This document shows, piece after piece, positions 43,897-53,370 of a stretch of 64,000 bases of DNA. Position numbers and translations under genes: made by a program. The stretch comes from Chitinophaga pinensis DSM 2588 (GTDB lineage Bacteria > Bacteroidota > Bacteroidia > Chitinophagales > Chitinophagaceae), in NCBI RefSeq assembly GCF_000024005.1, contig NC_013132.1, positions 8,984,001-9,048,000 of the forward strand, in the 5' to 3' direction. Numbering within the stretch: the stretch's first letter is position 1; each line of letters opens with the position of its first letter. The notes under the pieces were generated by a model. The model searched no databases and was not told the DNA's origin. It saw nothing but the letters and a program-made list of their open reading frames with translations.

Positions 43897-43971
43897 CAAA
43901 TCTATGTCATAGAAATGTAACCAACTAATCAAATCGGGAAAATTTTATGACAATCTTTACGCAAATGGGAA
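43897..43971 (-). promoter_or_regulatory. Paired-repeat promoter of hmuTUVS (site 6 of 6)
   Basis: CAAATCTA (43897-43904) is a perfect -7 box on the minus strand (TAGATTTG). CAAATCGGGAAAA (GG 43937, +33) is at the standard distance; the second copy ACGCAAATGGGAAAT (GG 43968, +64) is 31 bp from the first instead of 21, which keeps the same face of the helix. Confidence 0.72.
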
Positions 43972-44080
43972 ATATTTATAAAATTCAATATTTCTTCAGG
44001 AAGTTGCGGGAGGGGTTTAAACTAAATACTTTCCGCTGTTGTTGTTTATATATTACCTATCACCGGAAAAATTAATACCC

Positions 44081-44332
44081 ATGGATTGGGATGAAATACT
44101 AAATCCATTATCGCCTTACTATCAGAGTGCGATGCAGGAACAACAACAACTTGTTAATCTGCAGGACGGTCTGATATCTGCCGCCAAAGAGCTGATGTCA
44201 TCCGTATACCCGCAGATCTATCACCTGGAATCAGCGGGTTATACTGAACTCGAAAACACCATTATTTCAGAATGTGTAAAACTGTCGTGTAAGCTGAATG
44301 ATATTATTCTCAAATACCAGATAGAGAAATAG
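44081..44332 (+). CDS. Small helical protein, unknown function
   Basis: 83 residues from the ATG at 44081; a TTG at 44039 would add 14 residues but the ATG start is preferred. The protein is predicted almost all helical (MQEQQQLVNLQDGLISAAKEL; NTIISECVKLSCKLND), without signal peptide or membrane helix. It lies divergent from hmuT, with its stop 5 bp before the stop of the convergent DUF4249 gene. No family was recognised. Reality is supported by sensible codon use and compact length but not by homology. Confidence 0.5.
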   Translation: MDWDEILNPLSPYYQSAMQEQQQLVNLQDGLISAAKELMSSVYPQIYHLESAGYTELENTIISECVKLSCKLNDIILKYQIEK

Positions 44333-44337
44333 AGCTG

Positions 44338-45216
44338 CTATTCTACTGCGAATGAAAGTCTGCCGGCGTTTACCCCCGCAACGATGCCATATCCGTTCTT
44401 CACATTGGAATAGATATCCTCCGGATTCAACGTAAAATCAAGGCCGTCTTCCAATCGCTGATCTGATGTGCCGTCCAGGTATTTATAGGCGCCCGTCGTC
44501 AGATTGCTGACTTCCACTATCATGTGGGAAGCAGTGACCTGTTTGCTTGTCTGTAATACGAACAGTACATCCTTTCCGCTGATACGTTCATCACTCAGCA
44601 TCACTTCGCCGCTATAGCTATTGCCTATAATATCAGCAAAGTTGTTATTAAAGGAAGGATCCAGTCTGAACTTTACGGTATCGCGCTTAAATGGAGTAAT
44701 GACACCGTTTACAGTGTCGGCATTATACACGCGTATCCTGTAGTAATTTTTCTCATTAATATTGTCTTTCAGCGTGAAACGCACCCTGTTGCCCAATTTC
44801 TGTGCAGCTCCGTCCCTGATTTCCGGACGCTGTGGCGTGCTGTCCGTTGCAGTTACACTGGCCAATCCGCTGTAATTAACTGTGATCTTATACTCACTGC
44901 CTGCCCTGGCTGGCATATGGGATACAAAGTATCCTTTCCCATTGATTACTTTCCATTCCGGCGCCGGCATTGTTTTGCCGTCTTCATACATCATGACAAC
45001 TGCATTTTTCAACTCGGGGAACTTCAGATTCTGATATTCTTTCACCGGCTTACTGCCGGTCACTCTTATATACACAAGACTGTCAGGCTGTATCAGCGTA
45101 TTGAGCACTATCTTATCGCCATCATAGGGTATCGCAATCCTGGACTCCTTGCTACAGCCAGCGAATATGATCATACATACTATTGCAACAACAATAAACG
45201 GACGCATACGTTTCAT
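44338..45216 (-). CDS. DUF4249 lipoprotein
   Basis: 292 residues. Lipobox IIFAGCSKES (Cys21). KIVLNTLIQPDSLVYIRVTGSKPV and the central KNYYRIRVYNADT follow the DUF4249 pattern of surface lipoproteins that accompany STN-type TonB receptors in Bacteroidota. It starts one base after the receptor gene's stop. Function unknown, presumably ligand capture with that receptor. Confidence 0.85.
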   Translation of the reverse strand: MKRMRPFIVVAIVCMIIFAGCSKESRIAIPYDGDKIVLNTLIQPDSLVYIRVTGSKPVKEYQNLKFPELKNAVVMMYEDGKTMPAPEWKVINGKGYFVSHMPARAGSEYKITVNYSGLASVTATDSTPQRPEIRDGAAQKLGNRVRFTLKDNINEKNYYRIRVYNADTVNGVITPFKRDTVKFRLDPSFNNNFADIIGNSYSGEVMLSDERISGKDVLFVLQTSKQVTASHMIVEVSNLTTGAYKYLDGTSDQRLEDGLDFTLNPEDIYSNVKNGYGIVAGVNAGRLSFAVE

Positions 45217-47847
45217 TTAAAATTTAATAGCGTACGTCACACTAGGCAGAATAGGCAGGATGCTGACCTCGGCCAGATAACGCTCCTGTTTCTCCCTGTC
45301 AGTGACGATGGCGTAAAAGAATGGATTTTGTTGATTATAGGCATTGTACAGACTGAACGTCCAGCTTTTTGTCCACAGCCGCTTCTTTTTGCTGTAAGTG
45401 GCGCTGAGATCCAGCCGGTGCATCGGTGTAGTACGGTACTTATTCCTGTCGCCCATATGATCCAGTATAGGATCGTTCTGTGGCGGATCATAAGGAGAAG
45501 GATCATTAATCCCTTCATAACTGGCATTGGGTAATGACAAAGGCGTACCGGAAGCATATTCCCAACTGGCGGACAATTCCCAGCGTTTACCCAGCTTTTG
45601 CGTGATCACCACTTCCAGGTCATGCCGGCGGTCATATTTATAAGGGAATATTCTTCCCTGATTAACACTGGGGAAAGCTCTTTCTGACCATGCCAAGGTA
45701 TAGCCTATCCAGCCGCGTGTTGTTCCTTTCTTTTTCTCAAGTAATAATTCTGCACCATAACTACGCCCCTTACCAATATCCACCACTTCATCCCAATCCT
45801 TTCCTGCTCCGTTAAATGGAGAAGCTGCCCCTTTATACTCTATCACATGGTCCATGGTCTTGTAATAGCCCTCAAGTGACATCGCATACATCCCTCTTCT
45901 GCTCGTTTTGGATACACCAAAAGAACCCTGCCGTGAGAACATTGGCTTTACCCTTCCGGATGATGGAACCCACAGATCTGTAGGCAGACTCGCCGCATTA
46001 TTAGCCAGCAGATGCAGATACTGCGTCATATGTGTATACGAACCTCTGAGCACCCATCTGCGCGGCAATTCATAACGGATACCTAAACGGGGTTGTATGG
46101 AATTATAGAAACGACCATCCACCAGGAAACCGGATGCATGTACCCCCAGATTCAGCCAGAGATTATGTGCCGCATTCCATTCATCTTCACCATACAGATA
46201 CAACTCCTGTCCTACCGAAGTCACATCGCCATAAGTGGTATCCACTGCCGGCTGATCTTTACCATTGTCCTGAAATACAGATACACCTGGTGTGAAAATA
46301 TGTGTGATGCCACCGACACCAAATTTAATCGTGTGTTTGGGCTGTGGCCTGTATTCAAAGTCCATCTTGGCCACGGCATTCTGTATCCGGGAATAGTATT
46401 TACCGGATAATATACCTGTATCCAATGAATTCAGCGGCTTGTAGTTGTATTTATAATCAGTGGAGAAATAATATTGTGAATAATTCACCGTCACATTTGC
46501 AAACATCTTCGGCCCAAACACATGATTCCATCGTAAAGTACTGGTATAATTTCCCCAGAGGAAATTAGAACGGCTATCGCCGGAATAAGTACTGATGCCG
46601 CCGTCCGAAGACCCCTCCTTCCATTTCACACTGAGTTTGTCCTGCCCTATATATGCACTTAGATAGATACGGTCACGGGGTGAAAAAATATGGTTGATCT
46701 TCACATTGGCATCATAGAAATACACATATGCATTACTTTCCGGTCCGGACTCCGTGTTATTATTCACAATCAGGTCATTCATCAGCATATCTGTATGTGA
46801 ACGGCGGGCTGACACAAGAAAAGATGTTTTGTCCTTTTTCAGTGGCCCTTCTACCATTGCTTTCGCCGCAATCAATCCTATAGCTGCCTCTCCATGATAC
46901 TGCTGCATATCTCCGTCTTTAAGAGAGATATCCACAATGGAAGACAAACGACCACCATAACGGGCAGGAAATGCACCTTTATAGAAGTCTGCGTTTTTCA
47001 CAATATCAGGGTTGAACACCGAGAAAATACCAAACAGATGCGAAACGTTAAATATAGGAGTACCATCCAGCAGTATCAGGTTCTGATCAGGGCTACCTCC
47101 CCTGACATTCAGAGAACCTGCACCATCCAGGCTACCGGACACACCAGGTAAGGCAACAATCGTACGCATCATATCTGCTTCACCCAATAAACGGGGCATG
47201 GATTTAACAGCTGCCGGAGATACATTCAGGCGGCTGACAGTACTTTGCTCCGTCGGACGAATTGTATCTACAATCACTTCAGGCAAGCTACTTTTTGGAT
47301 GCAATGCCACAATTACCGGTGTCTTGTCATTTTTCCCGGAATAAAGATGAGCAGGCTCATAGCCGATATAAGATACCGTCAGACTACTCGTATCCTGTGG
47401 AAGGGTAATACTGAAAAAGCCAAATTGGTTGGTCATCGTCCCTACATGCAATATGGGAGAATAAACAGTGGCCCCGATCAACTTCTCACCAGTCTTAAAA
47501 TCCTGTACATATCCATTAATAGTAGCCGTTGGATGCTTCTTGACTGTCAACACAATCTGATCGCCTATGCGGGCAAAGGAAATATTATAAGGGCTAAAAA
47601 TTTCATCCAGGGCTTTTTTCAGGGGCCGGTTCTGCACATTGATGGTCACCAGCGGTGAGAGGTCCACAATATTGCGGCTATAAGAAAAATGGATACCGTA
47701 TTGTTGTTCGAGTATAGTACATACCGTTTCCAGCGGCTGGTCCTTTACGACCACGCTGATTTTCATTCTCCAGTCCCACTCTGACGCCTGTACAGAAATA
47801 CTGATCAATAGCATCCCCAGCAGGAATCTACCAAACAGTGACATCAT
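45217..47847 (-). CDS. TonB-dependent receptor with STN and carboxypeptidase-regulatory domains
   Basis: 876 residues: signal peptide (about 1-21), STN domain (about 30-105, VVVKDQPLETVCTILEQQYG, FSYSRNIVDLSPLVTINVQN) that contacts FecR-type anti-sigma factors, regulatory-like beta domain (INGYVQDFKTGEKLIGATVY), plug (MRTIVALPGVSGSLDGAGSLN, NLILLDGTPIFNVSHLFG) and barrel. With the upstream FecR and sigma genes it makes a surface-signalling system: ligand binding outside induces its own genes. The ligand is unknown; DUF4249 partners are not tied to a substrate. ATG 47847-47845, with the next codon also ATG. Confidence 0.9.
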   Translation of the reverse strand: MMSLFGRFLLGMLLISISVQASEWDWRMKISVVVKDQPLETVCTILEQQYGIHFSYSRNIVDLSPLVTINVQNRPLKKALDEIFSPYNISFARIGDQIVLTVKKHPTATINGYVQDFKTGEKLIGATVYSPILHVGTMTNQFGFFSITLPQDTSSLTVSYIGYEPAHLYSGKNDKTPVIVALHPKSSLPEVIVDTIRPTEQSTVSRLNVSPAAVKSMPRLLGEADMMRTIVALPGVSGSLDGAGSLNVRGGSPDQNLILLDGTPIFNVSHLFGIFSVFNPDIVKNADFYKGAFPARYGGRLSSIVDISLKDGDMQQYHGEAAIGLIAAKAMVEGPLKKDKTSFLVSARRSHTDMLMNDLIVNNNTESGPESNAYVYFYDANVKINHIFSPRDRIYLSAYIGQDKLSVKWKEGSSDGGISTYSGDSRSNFLWGNYTSTLRWNHVFGPKMFANVTVNYSQYYFSTDYKYNYKPLNSLDTGILSGKYYSRIQNAVAKMDFEYRPQPKHTIKFGVGGITHIFTPGVSVFQDNGKDQPAVDTTYGDVTSVGQELYLYGEDEWNAAHNLWLNLGVHASGFLVDGRFYNSIQPRLGIRYELPRRWVLRGSYTHMTQYLHLLANNAASLPTDLWVPSSGRVKPMFSRQGSFGVSKTSRRGMYAMSLEGYYKTMDHVIEYKGAASPFNGAGKDWDEVVDIGKGRSYGAELLLEKKKGTTRGWIGYTLAWSERAFPSVNQGRIFPYKYDRRHDLEVVITQKLGKRWELSASWEYASGTPLSLPNASYEGINDPSPYDPPQNDPILDHMGDRNKYRTTPMHRLDLSATYSKKKRLWTKSWTFSLYNAYNQQNPFFYAIVTDREKQERYLAEVSILPILPSVTYAIKF

Positions 47848-47867
47848 TCGTTTTAAGGTTATAGCTA

Positions 47868-48818
47868 TTATTCATCATGCTTCTTTAATGTGACACCGGA
47901 CGCTCCTTTTTCTATTGTCGCATTGGTCATAAATGCGAGCGAGGCCAGTATGTTGTTGGCTGTTTCGCCGGTAAAAGTGGCTGTCACCGGCAGTTCCAGC
48001 AATGTACTGTCTGCGGTAACGGTTATGTTATACACCAGTCCGATGGTCTGTAATACCTCTGACAAAGGTGTGTCTGTAAACGACAATTGTTTGCCAACGG
48101 CATCTGCCACATGTGCAGCTACCCGGAAACGTTCTTTATACCGTTGCTCCAGCAGCATACCGGCAGAAAGCACTACACTGTCGTTGCTACGGCTATCACA
48201 GACCATCACTTCTCCTGTATCGACATGTACCCGGAACGGGCTTGTCTTTCCAGCGGTTTCCACCATAAAACGGGTACCCAGCACCCTGATGGTACGTTCC
48301 CCCAATTTTACTATAAACGGACGGGCAGCATCCGACGTTACAGTAAAAAGTGCTTTTCCTTCCAGGCTCACCTCTCTTTGTACTTTACCGAAACCCGATG
48401 AGACCTCCAGCAGGGCATTATCTTCCAGCTGAATCGTAGATCCATCTTTCAGATAGGCGACCACCGGCCCTGTATAACGTTGCACCCTGTTCCTGCTGGC
48501 TGTCAGCCACCACCATCCTGTTCCTGCTGCGATCAGCAACACGGCTGCTGCCGCCCACCAGCTACGCCGCGTATGGCTGACTTTCATGCTGCCTATATGG
48601 CTACTGAGAGACTGCCAGGCACGTTCCGTATCCTCCGGGGTCACCTGTATAACAGGCTGCCCCTTGAGTAACTTGTCAAGTGAAGCCAATAATGCCGGAT
48701 GTTCGGGATCGCTTTTCAGCCATTCGTCCACCCATTGACGCTCAGTCACATCGGCTTCACCAAGCACGTATTTACATAGCAAGGCATATAATGCCTCATC
48801 AGCATTCAGTTTAGTCAT
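47868..48818 (-). CDS. FecR-type anti-sigma factor
   Basis: 316 residues: cytoplasmic sigma-binding N-terminus (DEALYALLCKYVLGEADVTERQWVDEW), transmembrane helix WWAAAAVLLIAAGTGWWWL (about 84-102), FecR domain (VAYLKDGSTIQLEDNALLEV, EGKALFTVTSDAARPFIV, VLGTRFMVETAG) and a C-terminal DUF4974-type segment (KQLSFTDTPLSEVLQTIGLVYN) that contacts the STN domain of the receptor. Sits between the sigma gene (162 bp) and the receptor (20 bp). Confidence 0.92.
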   Translation of the reverse strand: MTKLNADEALYALLCKYVLGEADVTERQWVDEWLKSDPEHPALLASLDKLLKGQPVIQVTPEDTERAWQSLSSHIGSMKVSHTRRSWWAAAAVLLIAAGTGWWWLTASRNRVQRYTGPVVAYLKDGSTIQLEDNALLEVSSGFGKVQREVSLEGKALFTVTSDAARPFIVKLGERTIRVLGTRFMVETAGKTSPFRVHVDTGEVMVCDSRSNDSVVLSAGMLLEQRYKERFRVAAHVADAVGKQLSFTDTPLSEVLQTIGLVYNITVTADSTLLELPVTATFTGETANNILASLAFMTNATIEKGASGVTLKKHDE

Positions 48819-48980
48819 CGAACAGTTTGTAGTGTTTTAAACAGGTGAAAGCCGTGCCGGAGCACGTACTGACTTTCCCCGGTAACAGGACGCAGGTTAT
48901 TAGATCTTTCCCCTATAGGGACAGGTAAATATTTTGGTGCACATATCTGCTATGATCCCCCGGCGGACATATATCCACCC

Positions 48981-49496
48981 TTAAAGTAGCAGCAGCAACA
49001 GGTTCAGGTAGTCCCTCAGTTCCCGGTGCATAATTTTCAATGCTTTTCCCATCTGGTTTTCCACCGTCTTAACAGAAATGTTCATTACTTCCGCGATCTC
49101 ATGGTACTTCAATTGCTGCTGACGGCTGAGTATAAACACTTCACGACAACGCTCAGGGAGTACTTCCAGGGCTTGTTGATACCGTTTTTCCAACTCCCAT
49201 ACCGGCGATTGAACGGGTACATCTGCTGCCTGGAGATGACCGGCGGTCTGCTCTTTCTCCTGCCTCACCGTCTCTTTCCGCCAGTTACTGATTGCCGTAT
49301 TCCGGATCGCCGCCAGCAGGTAAGACCGGGTCGCCCCTGTGATATCAATCACCGCTCTTTTCTCCCACAGTCGCAGGAATACCTGCTGCACTACCTCCTC
49401 CGCCTCGTGGACATTACCAGTGTAATGCACGGCAAAAGCGAGACAGGCGGCGTGATGTTCTCTAAAGATATCTTCAAATGTTTGGCGGTCCAGCAT
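48981..49496 (-). CDS. ECF sigma factor, FecI-like
   Basis: 171 residues. Region 2 has DIFREHHAACLAFAVHYTG and AEEVVQQVFLRLWEKRAVID; region 4 has LPERCREVFILSRQQQLKYHEI and AEVMNISVKTVENQMGKALK. Directs transcription of the FecR/TonB receptor/DUF4249 genes when released by signal transfer through FecR. ATG 49496-49494. Confidence 0.93.
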   Translation of the reverse strand: MLDRQTFEDIFREHHAACLAFAVHYTGNVHEAEEVVQQVFLRLWEKRAVIDITGATRSYLLAAIRNTAISNWRKETVRQEKEQTAGHLQAADVPVQSPVWELEKRYQQALEVLPERCREVFILSRQQQLKYHEIAEVMNISVKTVENQMGKALKIMHRELRDYLNLLLLLL

Positions 49497-49631
49497 TGGT
49501 TAAAAGCGGTGTAAAGATATAATATATACCCGGTTTTGCTGTGTTATCACCTGACAATCATTCTGTACAGACATACAAAATGTGTATTATGCGTCTGCTG
49601 TAAGGGACTATCGGTTATTGTTTAACTTATT

Positions 49632-49639
49632 TATCTTTG
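49632..49639 (+). promoter_or_regulatory. -7 box TATCTTTG for pyrD
   Basis: Perfect TAnnTTTG only 7 bp before the pyrD ATG, so the transcript would have a very short or no leader. Confidence 0.6.
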
Positions 49640-49646
49640 TGCCCGC

Positions 49647-50669
49647 ATGTACAATTTTATCAAGAATATACTCTTCCGCTTTCCTCCGGAAAGCATCCAT
49701 TACCAGGTAATGAAGGGCCTGCAAATCATGCATGGTCTTCCCCTGGGAAAAAATATACTCCACTCCTTTTGTCAGCCGAAACGTAAAGGACTGGAAAGAC
49801 AACTCTGGGGACTGACCTTTAAAAACCCGGTCGGACTAGCCGCTGGTTTTGACAAGGACGCCCGTTTTACCGACGAACTGGCCAGCCTGGGCTTCGGCTT
49901 TGTAGAAATCGGTACGGTTACCCCGGTATCCCAGCCGGGTAATGATCAGCCACGTCTGTTCCGCCTGCCGGCAGACAAAGCGCTTATCAACCGTATGGGT
50001 TTCAATAACGGAGGTGCTATTGCAGCTGCTAAACGCCTGCAAAAAAGAAAATCCGATATCATCATCGGAGGTAATATCGGTAAGAACAAGATCACACCTA
50101 ACGAAGAAGCGATCAGTGATTACGAGAAATGTTTCCATGCCCTGTTTGATGTAGTGGATTACTTCGTTGTGAATGTAAGTTCTCCGAATACGCCGAATCT
50201 ACGCGCATTACAGGAAAAAGAACCACTGAAACAGCTGTTGCATCACCTGCAGACGCTGAACAACCAGAAAAGCAAGCCAAAACCAATCCTGCTGAAAATA
50301 GCACCGGACCTGACCACCAGTCAGCTGGATGATATCATAGAAATTGTACAGGAAACCAAACTGGCAGGTATCGTAGCGACCAATACAACTATTGACCGCT
50401 CCAACCTGGAAACGCCTGCTGCGGAAGTGGAAGCGATCGGTGCAGGTGGACTTAGCGGTCTGCCGGTAAAAGAGAAAGCAACAGAAGTAATCCGCTATAT
50501 CCATAAAAATACCAATGGCGCCGTACCGATCATTGCGGTAGGTGGTATCTTCACCGCTGCTGACGCCCAGGAAAAACTGGATGCCGGCGCCTCGCTGGTA
50601 CAGGTCTATACAGGCTTCGTATATGAAGGCCCGGCGATCGTTAAGAAGATATGTGAAGGATTACGTTAA
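49647..50669 (+). CDS. pyrD: Dihydroorotate dehydrogenase (quinone), class 2
   Basis: Fourth step of UMP synthesis, oxidising dihydroorotate to orotate with quinone at the inner membrane. 340 residues. N-terminal amphipathic membrane-binding helices ([20 protein letters not shown]), FMN barrel with [15 protein letters not shown], catalytic Ser in [11 protein letters not shown] (about 178), KIAPDLT, ATNTT and [25 protein letters not shown] (split over two strands). ATG 49647. Ends with a strong terminator. Confidence 0.97.
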   Translation: MYNFIKNILFRFPPESIHYQVMKGLQIMHGLPLGKNILHSFCQPKRKGLERQLWGLTFKNPVGLAAGFDKDARFTDELASLGFGFVEIGTVTPVSQPGNDQPRLFRLPADKALINRMGFNNGGAIAAAKRLQKRKSDIIIGGNIGKNKITPNEEAISDYEKCFHALFDVVDYFVVNVSSPNTPNLRALQEKEPLKQLLHHLQTLNNQKSKPKPILLKIAPDLTTSQLDDIIEIVQETKLAGIVATNTTIDRSNLETPAAEVEAIGAGGLSGLPVKEKATEVIRYIHKNTNGAVPIIAVGGIFTAADAQEKLDAGASLVQVYTGFVYEGPAIVKKICEGLR

Positions 50670-50691
50670 TAATCCTGCTGATAAATAATAT

Positions 50692-50732
50692 AGCGAAGGG
50701 TGTCCGCCACATGGCAGACACCCTTCGCTTTT
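50692..50732 (+). terminator. Terminator of pyrD
   Basis: AGCGAAGGGTGTC (50692-50704) pairs perfectly with GACACCCTTCGCT (50717-50729), then TTT. Confidence 0.85.
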
Positions 50733-50834
50733 ATCCCGCTATCCAGAAACTGAAAACACTACTAATATCCCTGAAATCATCACCATTATTCCTTCCGCTA
50801 TCTGACTGACCTTTGACCTGTAAATATCAATAAC

Positions 50835-51284
50835 ATGAAGACACCAGATATACAGGCAGCACCACTGAGTGCTGAAGAAATAACAGCTATAAAAGTATTT
50901 TACGGCGCCTGGAAAGAACAACAACCGGATTTACTGGATACCGTCTGCACACCGGACTGGCAGGATATCCCGCTGGCTCCCGGACAGGCACACGGTCCAC
51001 AGGGCTTGAAAGATATCATCCGCAGCTTTGTCGGCAGCTTTCCTGATATAGAGATCGTCATTCATGAAATCATGGGTGTACACGAACGGGCGGCAGTAAG
51101 AGCAGCGATTACTTTCACACACGATAAAGCGGTATTAGGTATTCCACCAACCAACAAGAAAGTGAGCATTCCCTTACATGAATTCCATTACCTGAAAGAT
51201 GGTAAACTCACACATACCTGGCATATGGAAGACTGGTTCGGCTTACTTGTACAGAGCGGCGCATGGACTGCGGAAGGGCTGTAG
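50835..51284 (+). CDS. SnoaL-like ester cyclase/polyketide-cyclase-fold protein
   Basis: 149 residues. Alpha+beta cone fold as in SnoaL and related NTF2-like proteins: FYGAWKEQQPDLLDTVCTPDWQDIPL, GLKDIIRSFVGSFPDIEIVIHE, and the C-terminal HEFHYLKDGKLTHTWHMEDWFGLL. No signal peptide. Enzyme activity cannot be inferred; relatives range from cyclases to hydrolases. Stand-alone gene between pyrD and the GH127 locus with its own terminator. Confidence 0.82.
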   Translation: MKTPDIQAAPLSAEEITAIKVFYGAWKEQQPDLLDTVCTPDWQDIPLAPGQAHGPQGLKDIIRSFVGSFPDIEIVIHEIMGVHERAAVRAAITFTHDKAVLGIPPTNKKVSIPLHEFHYLKDGKLTHTWHMEDWFGLLVQSGAWTAEGL

Positions 51285-51303
51285 CAACAAACGGTTTATT
51301 GAC

Positions 51304-51341
51304 ACAAAGGGCTGTCACACTTTTGGTGGACAGCCCTTTGT
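51304..51341. terminator. Bidirectional terminator between SnoaL-like and GH127 genes
   Basis: ACAAAGGGCTGTC (51304-51316) pairs perfectly with GACAGCCCTTTGT (51329-51341). It separates convergent genes and ends the arabinoside locus. Confidence 0.8.
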
Positions 51342-51358
51342 ATTAGCTGATCGCTTTG

Positions 51359-53359
51359 CTACTGTGCCAGTATATCGATATCTGCAATCTTTGCAGGAAA
51401 CCATACATTCATCTCCCCTTCTCCACGGTTTGCCCAGGCATAATAAGGGATCAGTGTAATTTGTCTGGACGTTGTATTCACCTGCTGTTGCTGCACATCT
51501 ACATTGACGCTTTTACCTTCTCCTTTCAACACAACGATACCATTCAACAGATCTTTCCTTTCTTCCGGCTGTAATGTCGCAGGAAGTATAAGATTGCTGG
51601 TGCGGCCATTATTGTCTTTCCACTCAGCGCAATACATCAGTGGTCCGCGCTGAATAGCTACCTTTCCTATATCATCCTTGATCTTGTTATCTGCCAGTAC
51701 CTCATGCGTATCCATTGGCAACTGCATTTCAACAACATCTTTTTTATTCCATTTTCTTTTGATCACGGCATATCCCTGTTCCAGCTGGTAATCAACCGGC
51801 TGACCATTTACTTTGATCACCACCTTGTGTTGATCCTGGTCCCGGAAGTGATACAATCCGCCAGGAATCGCTTCCTGTCTGGCCCATCCCGGCACACGCA
51901 GTTTTAACGTAAATTCAGTTGCTGCTGCCGGTTCAATATTAAAACGCAGATCACCATTCCATGGATAATTGTTGGTCTGCACGATCTTCACTTTCTGCTT
52001 TTCTACCTGGATATTAGCCGTGCTGCTGATAAACAGATTCACATATACATCCCTGGCTTTCTGTGCATAGATATAACCGGGTAATGAAGGTAGAAAACGT
52101 GCCATATTAGTAGGACAACAGGAACATTCAAACCATCCGGAACGGCCTGGTTCCATACTGTGATGATGCACACCATTTCTGATCTGCATCGCATTCGTAT
52201 AGAAGAAGGACTTGCCATCCAGTCCGACGCCGGATATCAATCCGTTATACAACACTTTCTCCAGCATATCCACATATTTCGCATCCCCGTGTAACTGGAA
52301 CATACGTACATTCCAGAAAGCATTTCCTATCGCTGCACAGGTTTCGTTATAAGCAGTAGCATTGGGGAGTTCATAATTCTCGCCGAAACGTTCTCCATCA
52401 GGAATGGCGCCGATGCCGCCCTGTACGTAGATCTTCTTTGTGGCCATATTATCCCATATCCTGTCAATCGCGTGCAGATAAGCAGTGTCTCCGTCCAGCG
52501 CAGCAATATCCGCCATAGCGGCATAGAGATACATGGCTCTTACGGCATGGCCTACGGCTTCAGATTGATTGACAACCGGCTCCTGGTCCTGCCAGTATTT
52601 GCCGTTCTCCCACTGATTCCTGCTCTTTGGATTGTACTGACGTTTACCTCTTTCATCGATAAAGAACCTGGCTAGTTGCAGGTATTCCTTTTTACCGGTA
52701 ATACGATATAAACGCACCAGCCCCATTTCTACCACTTCATGTCCGGGCGCTACACCACGTTTCCCGGGGCCGAATGTCAATACCAGCAGATCGGCATTCT
52801 TCAAAGCAACATCCAGGAAATTACGTTTACCGGTAGCCAGGTAATGTGCACTGGCCGCTTCAAACATATGCCCCGAGTTATACAGCTCATGACTCAGTTC
52901 ATGTTCTCTCACCCAACGTTCCGGACCGGCCCAGTCGTGCGGGTGCGCGGGATCTATTGTACGGGCAGTGTACAGATAGCCGTCTGGCTCCTGCGCTTTT
53001 GCCACGATCGTAATCAGTGAATCCACATAGGCATCCATCTTTTTATCAGGCGTCACTGCCATGGAATAGGCAGCTCCTTCAATGGTTTTATAAATATCCG
53101 TATCATCGAAAGGATATTTTGTACAGAACTTACCTTCCTTTGCTGCTGCCATTTCAAAGTTCTTCACACGACCGGTACTTTCACATCGTGCAAAGGATGC
53201 CGGAATAGTGACCGTATGATTGACACGGATCCGGGGCAGCCAGAAGCTGTCAGTCAGTTTTACAGCGGTGATGTCCACCCCTCTTACAGGATAGTCTGCC
53301 TGCTGTGCACACAAAGGCAGGGTATACAGCAGGGCCAATGTTAACAATTGTTTCTTCAT
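51359..53359 (-). CDS. GH127 beta-L-arabinofuranosidase
   Basis: 666 residues, secreted (signal peptide about 1-18, ending PLCAQ). Releases beta-L-arabinofuranose from plant glycoproteins or pectic side chains. Helical barrel with the zinc/nucleophile set of the family: NETCAAIGNAFWN (Glu and Cys about 339-341) and WFECSCCPTNMARFL (Cys about 411-415), equivalent to HypBA1 Glu338, Cys340, Cys415 and nucleophile Cys417. ATG 53359-53357, 11 bp after susD, so the three genes form one operon. This enzyme defines the predicted substrate of the locus. Confidence 0.94.
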   Translation of the reverse strand: MKKQLLTLALLYTLPLCAQQADYPVRGVDITAVKLTDSFWLPRIRVNHTVTIPASFARCESTGRVKNFEMAAAKEGKFCTKYPFDDTDIYKTIEGAAYSMAVTPDKKMDAYVDSLITIVAKAQEPDGYLYTARTIDPAHPHDWAGPERWVREHELSHELYNSGHMFEAASAHYLATGKRNFLDVALKNADLLVLTFGPGKRGVAPGHEVVEMGLVRLYRITGKKEYLQLARFFIDERGKRQYNPKSRNQWENGKYWQDQEPVVNQSEAVGHAVRAMYLYAAMADIAALDGDTAYLHAIDRIWDNMATKKIYVQGGIGAIPDGERFGENYELPNATAYNETCAAIGNAFWNVRMFQLHGDAKYVDMLEKVLYNGLISGVGLDGKSFFYTNAMQIRNGVHHHSMEPGRSGWFECSCCPTNMARFLPSLPGYIYAQKARDVYVNLFISSTANIQVEKQKVKIVQTNNYPWNGDLRFNIEPAAATEFTLKLRVPGWARQEAIPGGLYHFRDQDQHKVVIKVNGQPVDYQLEQGYAVIKRKWNKKDVVEMQLPMDTHEVLADNKIKDDIGKVAIQRGPLMYCAEWKDNNGRTSNLILPATLQPEERKDLLNGIVVLKGEGKSVNVDVQQQQVNTTSRQITLIPYYAWANRGEGEMNVWFPAKIADIDILAQ

Positions 53360-53370
53360 AACCTTTATTA

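Larger units (their letters stand above)
43582..44080. other. Intergenic region between hmuT and small plus-strand gene
   Basis: 499 bp. The right part contains the hmuTUVS promoter; the left part is a structured leader with an intrinsic terminator (features listed separately). Confidence 0.7.

Noticed and set aside
44917..45534. Plus-strand open frame opposite DUF4249 and TonB receptor genes
   Set aside because: Antisense to two well supported genes and lacks any domain pattern.
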